NCBI GenBank assembly: GCA_036677805.1
Contig: JAVBVS010000014.1
Location: forward strand, 1-64,000
Direction of reading: 5' to 3'
Length of the DNA stretch: 64,000 nucleotides
Origin: SIG78 sp036677805
Lineage (GTDB): Bacteria > Verrucomicrobiota > Lentisphaeria > Victivallales > Victivallaceae
In this document: positions 25,478 to 34,857 of the stretch, piece after piece
Layout of the letters: every line of letters starts with the position of its first letter
Numbering within the stretch: position 1 is the first letter of the stretch
Program-made: the position numbers and the translations under genes
Notes under the pieces: model-generated
What the model saw: the letters and a program-made list of their open reading frames with translations, nothing else
What the model was told of the DNA's origin: nothing
The model's database searches: none

Positions 25478-26587
25478 ATGCAGAATAAACTTCGGGACAT
25501 TTGCTCGCATTTCCATATTTACGGAGATTTTGTAGTTGCGGTTCCCTTCGGCACCGGCCATATCAACGACACTTACCAGGTTACATTCGATCAGGGCGGA
25601 ACTCTGCTGCATTATTCGCTCCAGCGGATCAATACCAACGTCTTCCGTCAGCCGGTCGAGGTCATGGAGAATTTTCATCGCGTAACCACTCATATCCTGA
25701 ACAAAATCCGCTCCGAAGACACCCTGAGCGCCCGATCCAAGCGCCGGACGCTGCGGCTGGTTTTCACCCGTGATTCCATGCCCTATTTCCGGGATGCCGA
25801 CGGCGAATACTGGCGCTGCTATGTGTTCGTTGAAAACTGCCACTCCTACGACGTGCTCGAAGACACCACCCAGGCGTTCAAGGCGGCGCAGGCCTTCGGC
25901 CAGTTCCAGCTCGACCTGGCCGATCTGCCGGGACGGCTCAACGAAACCATCCCTTACTTCCATCATGCGCCGCGTCGGCTTGACGCGCTGAGGCGGGCGA
26001 TTGCCGTCGACCGCGCGGGCCGGGCCAAACACGTCGCCCGGGAAATCGATTTCGTGCTGTCGCGCGAAAAGGACCTCGAAATTCTGATCAGACTCCAGCA
26101 GTCCGGCGAGATTGTCGAGCGCACCACCCACAACGATACCAAGCTCAACAATGTCCTGATCGACGATTTCACCGGCGACGGCATCTGTGTGGTCGACCTC
26201 GATACCGTGATGCCGGGGCTGCCCCACTACGATTTCGGCGACATGGTGCGCACCGGCACCTCACCGGCGCCGGAAGACGAAACCAAGCTGGAAAAGGTCC
26301 ATATGCGTTTCGAGATGTTTGAAGCGCTGCTGCGCGGATACCTCAGCAAGGCCGGCGGCTTCCTGAACGCCACCGAGAAAGAGCTGCTGCCCTTCAGCGG
26401 CAAGTTGATTACCCTGGTGATCGGCACCCGGTTTCTGACCGATTATCTCGACGGCGACCAGTATTTTAAAATCGGCCGGGTACACCACAATCTGGACCGT
26501 GCCCGGAGCCAGTTCAAACTGGTCGAATCGATCGAAAGTCAGATGGACGCGATGCTGAAACTGCTGCGCGACATCGACAAAAAATGA
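25478..26587 (+). CDS. NahK-like sugar kinase (APH fold)
   Basis: The 369-residue protein has an aminoglycoside-phosphotransferase fold. The N-terminal FGTGHINDTYQV is a glycine/Asn-rich ATP loop. The catalytic loop is THNDTKLNNVLID with D220, and the metal Asp follows in VVDLDTVMPG. This combination closely resembles the bifidobacterial N-acetylhexosamine 1-kinase (NahK) group, which makes HexNAc-1-phosphate. Substrate is therefore probably GlcNAc/GalNAc or a related sugar, but that is inference. ATG 25478 is chosen by alignment with that family; AGGAG lies rather far (about 16 bases) upstream. An epimerase gene follows 84 bp later. Confidence 0.82.
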   Translation: MQNKLRDICSHFHIYGDFVVAVPFGTGHINDTYQVTFDQGGTLLHYSLQRINTNVFRQPVEVMENFHRVTTHILNKIRSEDTLSARSKRRTLRLVFTRDSMPYFRDADGEYWRCYVFVENCHSYDVLEDTTQAFKAAQAFGQFQLDLADLPGRLNETIPYFHHAPRRLDALRRAIAVDRAGRAKHVAREIDFVLSREKDLEILIRLQQSGEIVERTTHNDTKLNNVLIDDFTGDGICVVDLDTVMPGLPHYDFGDMVRTGTSPAPEDETKLEKVHMRFEMFEALLRGYLSKAGGFLNATEKELLPFSGKLITLVIGTRFLTDYLDGDQYFKIGRVHHNLDRARSQFKLVESIESQMDAMLKLLRDIDKK

Positions 26588-26671
26588 GCATTGCGGCAAT
26601 ATGGGCGGTCTGACAGGAATAACCATGATGATAACGGAAGCGCCGCGGAAGCCCGGCGCAGGGAGCGGAAA

Positions 26672-27577
26672 ATGCGAATTTTAATCACCGGCGGCGCCGG
26701 TTTCATCGGCAGCCACATTGCGGAACTGTTCCAGGGCCGGGCCGAGGTCCGGGTGCTCGACAATCTGCGTTCGGGCTATATCCGGAATCTCAGCGAACTC
26801 AAGGTTGAATTCATCCGCGGCGATGTGCGCGACCGGGTCACGGTGGCCCGGGCGGTCGAAGGGGTCGATTACGTCTTTCATCTGGCGGCCATGATCAGCG
26901 TGCCCGAATCGATGAACAAACCGATCGAATGCGTCGATATCAACGTCAACGGCACCCTGACCGTGCTCGAAGAGGCGGCGAAAGCCGGAGTCAAAAAGCT
27001 CTGCTTCAGTTCCAGCGCCGCGATTTACGGCGACAATCCGGAGATGCCCAAGCACGAAGGCATGCTGCCCGAGCCCAAAAGCCCCTATGCCATCACCAAG
27101 CTCGACGGCGAATACTACTGCAACATGTTCCGGGCCGAAGGCAGACTCAACACCGTGAGCCTGCGTTACTTCAACGTCTTCGGACCGCGCCAGGATCCGG
27201 GCAGCGCCTATGCGGCGGCGGTGCCGATTTTCGCCCACCGGGCAATTCACGGCGAAAAAATGATCATTTACGGCGACGGCGAACAGAGCCGCGATTTCGT
27301 TTGCGTCCGCGACGTGGCGCGGGCCAATGCCTTCATGGCCCAGAACGACCTCGGCGGCGTGTACAATGTCGCCTGCGGACACTCGCTCTCCATCAATGAA
27401 CTGGTCAACAAAATCCGGTTTCTGACCGACTCTCAGTCGGAGGTCGAGCATCAGCCGGAACGTCCGGGAGACATCAGGCATTCGCTGGCCGCGGTGGAAA
27501 AACTGGCCGCAACCGGCTTCAAGCCGCAGTGCGGATTCAGCGGCGCGCTGGCGGAGACGATCAATTTTTACAAATAA
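26672..27577 (+). CDS. NAD-dependent sugar epimerase (extended SDR, GalE-like)
   Basis: The 301-residue protein starts with the Rossmann glycine motif TGGAGFIGSHI. It has the NAD adenine Asp in VLDNLRSG, FHLAAMISVPES, the Ser cluster FSSSAAIYGD, and the catalytic YAITK motif. SLRYFNVFGPRQDP completes the extended SDR set. UDP-glucose or UDP-N-acetylglucosamine 4-epimerase are the likeliest activities. AGGGAG precedes ATG 26672; earlier in-frame codons lack one. Next to the NahK-like kinase it suggests a HexNAc or galactose salvage step. A sigma factor gene follows 50 bp later. Confidence 0.88.
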   Translation: MRILITGGAGFIGSHIAELFQGRAEVRVLDNLRSGYIRNLSELKVEFIRGDVRDRVTVARAVEGVDYVFHLAAMISVPESMNKPIECVDINVNGTLTVLEEAAKAGVKKLCFSSSAAIYGDNPEMPKHEGMLPEPKSPYAITKLDGEYYCNMFRAEGRLNTVSLRYFNVFGPRQDPGSAYAAAVPIFAHRAIHGEKMIIYGDGEQSRDFVCVRDVARANAFMAQNDLGGVYNVACGHSLSINELVNKIRFLTDSQSEVEHQPERPGDIRHSLAAVEKLAATGFKPQCGFSGALAETINFYK

Positions 27578-27627
27578 CGATTGCGGCCGGCAACCGGCGG
27601 GATGCCCGTAATTTCAAGGTGTCAATT

Positions 27628-28971
27628 ATGGCGGATGACGAAAAATCATTCTCGGATCAGATGTCCGATGAAGCATCGCTCCCCGCGCTGCAACAGGGAT
27701 CGGACCATTTTGAAGGCGAGATATCCTATGCGCTGCAAAGCTACCTCCGGCAGCTCGGACGGATTCCGCGGTTGACGCCCGAAGAGCAGGACGGGCTCAG
27801 CCAGGCCATCGTGGCAGCCGAGGACCGCTGGCGCAAAACGCTCTACAGTTTCGGCATGACGGCTTCATGGCACCTCGATTTTCTCTCCGGCAAGGATGTC
27901 ACGCAATTGCGCGACTGCATCATGCCTTCCTGCCTGCCCGACGGCATCAATATGCAGGAGCTGCTGCAATGGCGCAACGCGCTGCAGGGCCGGGAAGCCA
28001 CCCTGCACTGCGCCTTCGAAAACGGCGCGTCCGGACGCATCGCCGAAACGCGGGAAGCGCTGATCGCCCATCTGATGCGCTACAAACTTTTCAGCGACAT
28101 TCTGATGGAGTGCCATGACAAATTGTCGATGAAATTCCCGACCGGCGGCGAAGGCGTATTCAATGCCCTGGCCGAACAGTCGAGCTACACGCTCGAAGAG
28201 TTTCGGGCGGCGCTGAAACGGGCCGATGAAGCCCGGACCGAACTGCTCGATCTGCGCCAGAAGATGGTTGAAGGCAATCTCCGGCTGGTGGTGCGGATCG
28301 TGAACCAGTACAGCTACCGCCAGCTTTCGGTCGGCGATCTGGTGCAGGAAGGCAACCTCGGCCTGATGCGTTCGCTGGAAAAATTCGATTTCAATCTGGG
28401 CCACAAATTCAGCACCTATGCCAGCTGGTGGATCCGCCAGAGCATCGGCCGCGCCATGGCCGAACAGTTCCGGATCATCCGGATTCCGGCTCATATGGTG
28501 GCAACCATCGCCGCGATCAACCGGGCGGAACAGCGCTTCATTCTGGAACACGACCGGCTGCCCGAGGTCGAGGAGATCGCGGCCATGCTGGAGATGCCGA
28601 CGCCGCGGGTAAGCGCCATCCGCAAAATGGCGCGCCAGACGATTTCGCTGCAATCGCCGCTCTCGGTGGACGATTCGGGTTCGAGTCTCGAAGACGTGCT
28701 CCCGGACGATCAGGCGCACGACCCGGCCAAAGAAGTTTCGCAGGAGACCACCTTCCGCCATCTCCAGCGGCTGCTGGACGAACTGAGCGAACGGGAACGC
28801 GAAATTCTGGTGATGCGGTTCGGCCTGATGGGTCAGAAGGTGCGGACGCTTCAGGAGATCAGCGAACACTTCAACATCAGCCGCGAGCGGGTGCGCCAAC
28901 TCGAGCTTCAGACGCTGAACAAACTCAGAACGCCGGAAAATCGCCGGATGTTCGGCGCCGATTACATTTAA
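27628..28971 (+). CDS. Sigma-70 family RNA polymerase sigma factor (RpoD/RpoS type)
   Basis: The 447-residue factor has region 1.2 (YALQSYLRQLGRIPRLTPEEQ), a long non-conserved block (about residues 60-195), and region 2 (EGNLRLVVRIVNQYSYRQLSVGDLVQEGNLGLMRSLEKFDFNLGHKFSTYASWWIRQSI). Region 3 (IRIPAHM...) and region 4 with helix-turn-helix LQEISEHFNISRERVRQLE follow. There is no long acidic region 1.1. It could be a housekeeping or a group 2 sigma. The choice cannot be made here, though placement inside a metabolic operon favours an alternative one. AAGGTG precedes the ATG. The ABC ATPase gene follows 11 bp later. Confidence 0.92.
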   Translation: MADDEKSFSDQMSDEASLPALQQGSDHFEGEISYALQSYLRQLGRIPRLTPEEQDGLSQAIVAAEDRWRKTLYSFGMTASWHLDFLSGKDVTQLRDCIMPSCLPDGINMQELLQWRNALQGREATLHCAFENGASGRIAETREALIAHLMRYKLFSDILMECHDKLSMKFPTGGEGVFNALAEQSSYTLEEFRAALKRADEARTELLDLRQKMVEGNLRLVVRIVNQYSYRQLSVGDLVQEGNLGLMRSLEKFDFNLGHKFSTYASWWIRQSIGRAMAEQFRIIRIPAHMVATIAAINRAEQRFILEHDRLPEVEEIAAMLEMPTPRVSAIRKMARQTISLQSPLSVDDSGSSLEDVLPDDQAHDPAKEVSQETTFRHLQRLLDELSEREREILVMRFGLMGQKVRTLQEISEHFNISRERVRQLELQTLNKLRTPENRRMFGADYI

Positions 28972-28982
28972 GGAACCGCGTC

Positions 28983-30035
28983 ATGGTAGGCATTGAAATT
29001 TCCGGTCTGTCCAAATCGTATACCCCCGGGAAACCGGTGCTCATGCCGCTCGATCTGACCATCCGCTCCGGCGAACTCTTTTTTCTGCTGGGCCCTTCCG
29101 GCTGCGGCAAATCGACGCTGCTCCGGCTGCTGGCCGGATTGGTCAGTCCGGATTCCGGCCAGATCCGTTTCGACGGCCGCGACGTGACCATGCTCTCGCC
29201 CGAAAAGCGGCAGGCGCCGATGGTGTTTCAGAACTACGCGCTGTGGCCGCATCTGAGCGTACTGGACAACGTCGCCTTTGGCTTGCGCGCACAGGGGTTG
29301 GGCCGTACCGACGCCCGCGCCGGGGCGCTGGAGGCGTTGCGCGCGGTGCGGATGGTGGAGTACGCCGACCGCAAAGTGCCGTCGCTTTCCGGCGGTCAGC
29401 AGCAGCGGGTGGCGCTGGCGCGGGCGCTGGCGGTAGCTCCCGGGCTGATTCTGCTGGACGAACCGTTGAGCAACCTCGACGCGCAGTTGCGCGATCTGAT
29501 GCGGCTGGAGCTGCGGGACATCTGCCGCGCCCGGCGGCTGACCGCCGTTTACGTCACTCACGACCGCCGCGAAGCGCTGAGCATGGCCGACCGAATCGCG
29601 GTCTTGAACGAAGGGCGCATCGAACAGCTCGGAACGCCGCTTGAGCTCTACCGGCAGCCGGCCAACCGCTTTGTGGCGGCATTTCTCGGCGAAGCCAATT
29701 TTCTTGCCGGACAGGTCGCGGCGCCGGGCCGGGTGGATACCGAAATCGGGGAATTCCGGCTCGATACCGGAAGCCGGGCGGCGGGCGCCGCGGTGGAATT
29801 GATGCTCCGTCCCGAATTGATCGAATTCGTCACGGCGGCCGACGCCGACCGTTGCGCCTGCGTCTGGCGGGGCCGCCTGACCAGTGAAAGCTACCTCGGC
29901 GAATTCGCCGGACGCCAGTTCGAGTGCGGCGCTTCCCGATTCCGGATGACCGTCAACGAAAGCGCTCCGGAAGTGCGCCGGCAGGGCGAAACCTACGAGC
30001 TCGGCATCCGCGGCGGCCGCGTCGTGTTGTGGTAA
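28983..30035 (+). CDS. ABC importer ATP-binding protein (FbpC/PotA type)
   Basis: The 350-residue ATPase has Walker A GPSGCGKST, Q-loop VFQNYALWPHLSV, signature LSGGQQQRVALARAL, Walker B LILLDEPLSNLDAQLR and the switch His in YVTHDRREAL. The C-terminal 100 residues form a TOBE-like regulatory domain, as in the Fe(III), spermidine and molybdate/sulfate importer ATPases. AAGGA precedes ATG 28983. It energises the permease encoded at 31695-33368 and shares an operon with the binding protein. Gene set and sequence style suit ferric iron, but other small anions or polyamines are possible. Confidence 0.92.
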   Translation: MVGIEISGLSKSYTPGKPVLMPLDLTIRSGELFFLLGPSGCGKSTLLRLLAGLVSPDSGQIRFDGRDVTMLSPEKRQAPMVFQNYALWPHLSVLDNVAFGLRAQGLGRTDARAGALEALRAVRMVEYADRKVPSLSGGQQQRVALARALAVAPGLILLDEPLSNLDAQLRDLMRLELRDICRARRLTAVYVTHDRREALSMADRIAVLNEGRIEQLGTPLELYRQPANRFVAAFLGEANFLAGQVAAPGRVDTEIGEFRLDTGSRAAGAAVELMLRPELIEFVTAADADRCACVWRGRLTSESYLGEFAGRQFECGASRFRMTVNESAPEVRRQGETYELGIRGGRVVLW

Positions 30036-30062
30036 CCCGAAAGCCGACGGAGGGCATCGATC

Positions 30063-31661
30063 ATGTGGAAACGGGTTGCATTCGCCTTGCTGCCGCTGCT
30101 TATTCTGCTCCTGCTGCCGGCGGTATTGCAAGAGCAGCCGCCGGTGCCGGAGTTACGCGGCGACACCGAATCGCTGGTGATTCTGACCCCCCACGCCGAA
30201 TCGATCAAAAGTGAATTCGAACGCGCGTTCCAGCGTTATTACCGGGAACGCCACGGCAAAAACATCCGGATCGACTGGCGCAGTCCCGGCGGCACCGCCG
30301 ATATCGTGCGCCATATCAACGACCGTTATGAAGCCGCGTTCCGCCACGAATACGAGGCCCGGGGCGGAGAGTGGAACGCCGCCGTGACCGGAGCTTTCCG
30401 CGACCCCAAGATACGTCCCGACCCCAATGGCGACGAAAATGCCCGGGCGCGGGCCATGTTTTTGAATTCCAACGTTTCCATCGGCGTCGATCTTCTGTTC
30501 GGCGGCGGCACCTACGACCATGCCAGCCAGACGCGCAAAGGCTACGCCGTCGATGCCGGAATCCGGCGGCTTCATCCGGAGTGGTTCCGTCCGGAAATCA
30601 TTCCGCCAAGCTGGAGCGGCGAAACCCTTTACGATGCGGATGGGGGTTATTACGGCGTCTGCCTCGCCACCTTCGGCATCTGCTGCAATCCCGACCGGAT
30701 GAAGGCGCTCGGCCCCCTGCCGCGCACCTGGCGCGATCTCGGCGACGAACGTTTTTTCAACCAGCTGGTGGTAGCCGATCCGACCAAATCCGGTTCCATC
30801 AACAAATGTTTTGAAGTCATCATCCAGCAATGCATGGCCGAAGCCAGGGCGGTCGACCCCGAAAACGGGCTGGCGGCGGGCTGGCGCGACGGGTTCAACC
30901 TGATCAGGCGCCTGGTCGCGAACTCCCGCGCCATCACCGAAAGCGCGGGCAAAGTCACCCGGGAAGTGGCCGGCGGCAACGCGGCGGCGGGCATGGCGAT
31001 TGACTTCTACGCCCTGAGCGAAGCGCAGTACGCCGACTTCCAGACCGCCGGACAGGCGGAGCGGATCGTTTATATCGCCCCGGAGGGCGGCAGTTCGGTT
31101 TCGGCCGATCCGGTGCAGATGCTTCGCGGCGCGCCGAATCCGGGCGCGGCGCGGGAATTCATCGAATTCCTGCTCTCGGAGGCGGGCCAGCAACTCTGGG
31201 AATACCGGGCGGGCACCCCCGGGGGGCCGGAAAAATACACCTTGCGGCGGCCTCCGGTGCGGCGCGACCTCTACAATGAAAAACACCGGCCGTTTCTGGC
31301 CGACCAAGAGTACAATCCATATCTGGCGACCGGCGATTTCATCTATCAGGCGGCTTGGACCGGGCCGTATTTCAATTTGATCCGGGTCCTGATCCGGACC
31401 ACCATGCTCGACGCGGCGGATGAATTAAAGGCGGCCTGGAGCGCCATCCTGTCGGCCGGCGGACCCGACGCGGTGCCGGAGGCGACGGCGGAATTCGACC
31501 GCGAAATCGTCTCCTATGCCGAGGCCAAAGCCGCCGCCGCCCGACTCAGTCCGTCGCCGGACCATCCGATGGAGTCGGTGCTTGCGCTCCGGCGCGAGTG
31601 GACCGCCCGGGCGATCGTGCAGTATCGCCGCACCGCAGAACTGGCCCGCGAGGGGCGTTGA
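30063..31661 (+). CDS. ABC importer substrate-binding protein (AfuA/FbpA-like)
   Basis: The 532-residue protein has an uncleaved or cleavable N-terminal hydrophobic segment (VAFALLPLLILLLLPAVL) and then a periplasmic two-lobed binding-protein layout. Family-like parts include VILTPHAESIKSEFERAFQRYY at the start, a YDADGGYYGVCLATFGICCN central block, NQLVVADPTKSGS, and RGAPNPGAAREFIEFLLSEAGQQLW. The last two are very typical of the iron/thiamine/phosphonate class. It is longer than the usual 330-350 residues, with an insertion in the first lobe and an extended C-terminus. GGAGGG precedes ATG 30063. It lies between ATPase and permease genes. The ligand is unproven. Confidence 0.87.
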   Translation: MWKRVAFALLPLLILLLLPAVLQEQPPVPELRGDTESLVILTPHAESIKSEFERAFQRYYRERHGKNIRIDWRSPGGTADIVRHINDRYEAAFRHEYEARGGEWNAAVTGAFRDPKIRPDPNGDENARARAMFLNSNVSIGVDLLFGGGTYDHASQTRKGYAVDAGIRRLHPEWFRPEIIPPSWSGETLYDADGGYYGVCLATFGICCNPDRMKALGPLPRTWRDLGDERFFNQLVVADPTKSGSINKCFEVIIQQCMAEARAVDPENGLAAGWRDGFNLIRRLVANSRAITESAGKVTREVAGGNAAAGMAIDFYALSEAQYADFQTAGQAERIVYIAPEGGSSVSADPVQMLRGAPNPGAAREFIEFLLSEAGQQLWEYRAGTPGGPEKYTLRRPPVRRDLYNEKHRPFLADQEYNPYLATGDFIYQAAWTGPYFNLIRVLIRTTMLDAADELKAAWSAILSAGGPDAVPEATAEFDREIVSYAEAKAAAARLSPSPDHPMESVLALRREWTARAIVQYRRTAELAREGR

Positions 31662-31694
31662 GGACAAGGCCATGAACCCAAAGGCAACATTGCA

Positions 31695-33368
31695 ATGAAT
31701 GTCAAACTCTGGCGCGGCGGCGTCGCCATTCTGCTGGCCGCTTTTTTCGGTGTCTTTCTGTTTCTGCCGGTCTATACGGTGGTGGCCGAAGGCTGCGACT
31801 GGCGGATTTTTCTCGAAATCTGGCACAATCCGGTTTATCGCGGCGGTTTGCTCAATTCGCTGAATCTGGCGCTGGTCACCACGACGCTGGTCTTCGTGAT
31901 CGCATTGCCGCTGGCGGTCCTCTCCGACCGCTACGATTTTCCCGGCAAGACGCTTTGGAACGCAATGATCCTGGCGCCGATGGTGCTGCCGCCCTTCGTC
32001 GGCGCCCTCGGTTTCCAGCAGGTGTTCGGTTATTACGGCGTACTCAACGCAGTGCTGCGCCACTGCGGCATGGGTCCGGTCGATTTTCTCGGCGGCAACG
32101 GCAAATTCTTCGCGGTCGCGCTGATTGAGGCGCTCCATCTCTATCCGATTCTCTATTTGAATCTGGCGGCGGCGCTGGCCAACATCGATCCGGCGCTGGA
32201 TGAAGCCGCGCGCAACCTCGGCGCCCATCGCTGGAACCGCTTCCGCACCATCACGCTGCCGCTGATCCGGCCGGGAATTCTGGCCGGCGGCAGCCTGGTG
32301 CTGATCTGGAGTTTTACCGAACTCGGCACACCGTTGATGTTCGGCTTCACCCGGGTTGCGCCGGTTCAGATTTTCGACGGTCTGAGCGAACTCGAAAGCA
32401 ATCCTCTGCCCTATGCGCTGGTATTGGTGCTGATGACGGTTTCGGCGCTGCTCTATCTGCTCGGCCGCAGCCTGACCGGCGGCGGCGGCGCCGGCGCCTC
32501 CGGCGTCAAAGGCGCGGCCGGAAGCGTGGTCCGAACGCTTCCCGGCTGGCGCAAATTTCTGCCCGGCGCGATATTCGCCGGCGTGACCTTGCTGGCGATC
32601 CTGCCGCATCTGGCGCTGCTGCTGCTCGCCTTCAGCCGCGATTACTACGATACGATCGTGCCGTGGAGCTGGACGCTGGAGCACTTCCGGGCGGCGCTCG
32701 GCGACAAGCTGGTGGTGCCGAGCATCTTCAACAGTCTGCGCTATTCGCTGGCCGCGACCATGATCGCGTTGCTGGCGGGTACCGCCTGCGCCGTGCTGGT
32801 GGTGCGCTGGAAGCCGCGGGGAGCGATTTTCTTCGACCTCCTGAGCATGCTGCCGCTGGCCATTCCAGGCATTGTAATGGCATTCGGATTTCTCGGCATG
32901 ACGGTCAAGTTCGCCTGGGCGGGCAGGATTTTCGATCCGGTGAATTCGCCGTTGCTGCTGCTGGCGGGAGCCTACGCCATCCGACGGCTGCCCTATGTGA
33001 TGCGTTCGGTCGCCTCCGGCCTGGAACAGACGCCGGCGGTGCTGGAAGAGGCCGGATTGAATGTCGGCGCCACCCGGTCGCGGGTTTTTGCCCGGATTCT
33101 GGCGCCGCTGGTCGCGGCCAATCTCCTGATCGGCGGACTGTTCGCCTTCAGTTTCTCGATGCTGGAAGTTTCGGATTCGCTGATTCTGGTTCAGAAAAGC
33201 GCATTTTATCCGATCACCAAAGCGATTTACGAATTGTCCCAGATTCTGGGTTCGGGACCGGCCACCGCCAGCGCATTCGGCGTCTGGACCATGGCCTTCA
33301 TGGCCGCGACCCTGGGTGCGGCCAGCGTGATCCTGGGCAAAAAACTGGGCGCGCTTTTCCGTTTCTGA
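31695..33368 (+). CDS. ABC importer permease, fused double domain (FbpB-like)
   Basis: The 557-residue protein has about 12 membrane segments and two binding-protein-dependent transport domains. Each has an EAA loop: DEAARNLGAHRWNRFRTITLPLIRPGI in the first half and LEEAGLNVGATRSRVFARILAPLVAANL in the second. One chain thus supplies both halves of the channel, as in FbpB/SfuB ferric iron systems. A glycine-rich linker (GGGGAGASG) joins the two. AAAGG precedes the ATG. It ends the rightward operon and converges with the dGTPase-like gene with a 10-bp gap. Confidence 0.92.
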   Translation: MNVKLWRGGVAILLAAFFGVFLFLPVYTVVAEGCDWRIFLEIWHNPVYRGGLLNSLNLALVTTTLVFVIALPLAVLSDRYDFPGKTLWNAMILAPMVLPPFVGALGFQQVFGYYGVLNAVLRHCGMGPVDFLGGNGKFFAVALIEALHLYPILYLNLAAALANIDPALDEAARNLGAHRWNRFRTITLPLIRPGILAGGSLVLIWSFTELGTPLMFGFTRVAPVQIFDGLSELESNPLPYALVLVLMTVSALLYLLGRSLTGGGGAGASGVKGAAGSVVRTLPGWRKFLPGAIFAGVTLLAILPHLALLLLAFSRDYYDTIVPWSWTLEHFRAALGDKLVVPSIFNSLRYSLAATMIALLAGTACAVLVVRWKPRGAIFFDLLSMLPLAIPGIVMAFGFLGMTVKFAWAGRIFDPVNSPLLLLAGAYAIRRLPYVMRSVASGLEQTPAVLEEAGLNVGATRSRVFARILAPLVAANLLIGGLFAFSFSMLEVSDSLILVQKSAFYPITKAIYELSQILGSGPATASAFGVWTMAFMAATLGAASVILGKKLGALFRF

Positions 33369-33378
33369 AGCGCCGCAA

Positions 33379-34761
33379 TCACAGCAGCATGCCGGGCAGC
33401 GAAATCCCTTTGACCTTCTTGAACGTCGACACCGCATGGGTGTCGGTCATGCCGGTGACATAGTCCAGAATCCGCAGCAGGCGTTCATAAGCGCCGGACT
33501 GCCACCCGGCATCTTCGTGAGCGAAACATTCCCGCGGCAGCAGATAAAGCATCTTGCGGCTGCGGGGCTCCGGCGCGACGCCGCGCGCCGTCGCATCGAC
33601 ATACTCCGTCACCGCCGACATGAAGGCATCGAGCAATCCCGAAGTCAATTCATACCCGGCGATCCCGATTTCAGTCGCACGGCGGTAGGTATAGATGCGC
33701 TCGATGCTGATGTCGTAGATTTCCGCCAATATCCGGGCGGCAGGAATGAGCTCGATCAGCGGCTGATCGAGTTCGCCGGAAAGCATCTTATCCTCCTGCG
33801 CCAGAAAGGCCGACGCCAGCTGCCGCACCAATCCCCCCAGCGCCCGCGCCCGCAGCAGCTCGACTTTGCGCCGCCGATCCGGAATTTCCTTCAGCCGCGC
33901 CGCGGTTTCGCCGCCGTCATTGATAATCCGGAGCATCAGCGTTTCCAGCTCGCCGTACTCCACCAGCTTCAGCAGGTGGCCGTCCTCGAAATCGACGATG
34001 CGATAGGTCACATCATCCGCCGCTTCGACCAGAAAGGCCAGCGGATGACGGCACCAGCCGTCGCCGGTAGCGTTGACCGGCAACAGCCCCAGCGTCGTCG
34101 CAACCTCGGCAAAGAGCGCTTTTTCGCGCTGGAAAAAATTGAATTTGCGCCCCATCACTCCGCGCGGCCGTTCCGCGGCGACGGCCGACACCGGATACTT
34201 GGCGATTGCGCCCAGCGTAGCGCAGGTCAGCTGCATTCCGCCGGGATTTTCGGGCATTTCCAGCCGGGTCAGCACCCGAAAACCCTGGGCGTTGCCCTCA
34301 TAGCGTTCGATGTCGGCGATTTCCGGCGCGCTCATCATGGTCTTGAGCCGGGCGGCGACCGGAGAGTGATTGAACCAGTAACGGATGGACTCCTCGCCGG
34401 AATGCCCCAGCGGCGGATTGCCGATGTCGTGCGCCAGCGACGCCGCGGCGACGATTTCACCGATATGATTGGGGCGGATTTCGGGATAATTCAGCTTTTT
34501 GCAGATGCCGACGCCGGCGATCGCGCCAAGCGAACGGCCGATCGAAGCGGTTTCGATGCTGTGGGTCAGCCGCGTCCGGAGATAGTCATCATCGGCCAGC
34601 GGAAAAACCTGCGCCTTGTCCTGCAGCGAACGGAACGCCGAAGAAAAGACGATCCGGTCGAAATCCTGCTGGAACGGCGACCGTCCCTGCTGCACCGCAT
34701 CCGAACGCGCACAACCGAGGCGCCGCGCCGACAATAATTTTTTCCACTGCATGACCGCCAT
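33379..34761 (-). CDS. dgt: dGTPase-like HD-domain triphosphohydrolase
   Basis: The 460-residue protein belongs to the dNTP triphosphohydrolase family, which splits dGTP (or other dNTPs) into nucleoside and tripolyphosphate. Signatures are FQQDFDRIVFSSAFRSLQDKAQVF, RTRLTHSIETASIGRSLG (His of the HD set), and AHDIGNPPLGHSGE with the HD pair. DDVTYRIVDFEDGH holds the distal Asp. It is of the long EcDgt-like form. ATG 34761 with GGGGA about 8 bases upstream is preferred. It follows the tsf terminator, so it is likely to have its own promoter in that short gap. dNTP preference is not readable. Confidence 0.9.
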   Translation of the reverse strand: MAVMQWKKLLSARRLGCARSDAVQQGRSPFQQDFDRIVFSSAFRSLQDKAQVFPLADDDYLRTRLTHSIETASIGRSLGAIAGVGICKKLNYPEIRPNHIGEIVAAASLAHDIGNPPLGHSGEESIRYWFNHSPVAARLKTMMSAPEIADIERYEGNAQGFRVLTRLEMPENPGGMQLTCATLGAIAKYPVSAVAAERPRGVMGRKFNFFQREKALFAEVATTLGLLPVNATGDGWCRHPLAFLVEAADDVTYRIVDFEDGHLLKLVEYGELETLMLRIINDGGETAARLKEIPDRRRKVELLRARALGGLVRQLASAFLAQEDKMLSGELDQPLIELIPAARILAEIYDISIERIYTYRRATEIGIAGYELTSGLLDAFMSAVTEYVDATARGVAPEPRSRKMLYLLPRECFAHEDAGWQSGAYERLLRILDYVTGMTDTHAVSTFKKVKGISLPGMLL

Positions 34762-34787
34762 CGTTCCATTCCCCGTTCGCGAAATCA

Positions 34788-34821
34788 TGAAAAAAGGCGT
34801 CCGAATCGCTCCGAACGCCTT
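34788..34821 (-). terminator. Intrinsic terminator of rpsB-tsf
   Basis: On the minus strand AAGGCGT (34815-34821) pairs with ACGCCTT (34794-34800) around a small inner stem, followed by six T residues. It lies 37 bases after the tsf stop. Confidence 0.85.
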
Positions 34822-34857
34822 GGAATCCAACGTTTTTCCGTCAGACCGGACGAATGC

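Noticed and set aside
31425..33437. 670-residue minus-strand frame under the ABC permease gene
   Set aside because: Gln/Arg/His-rich mirror of a membrane protein gene with two clear EAA loops on the other strand.
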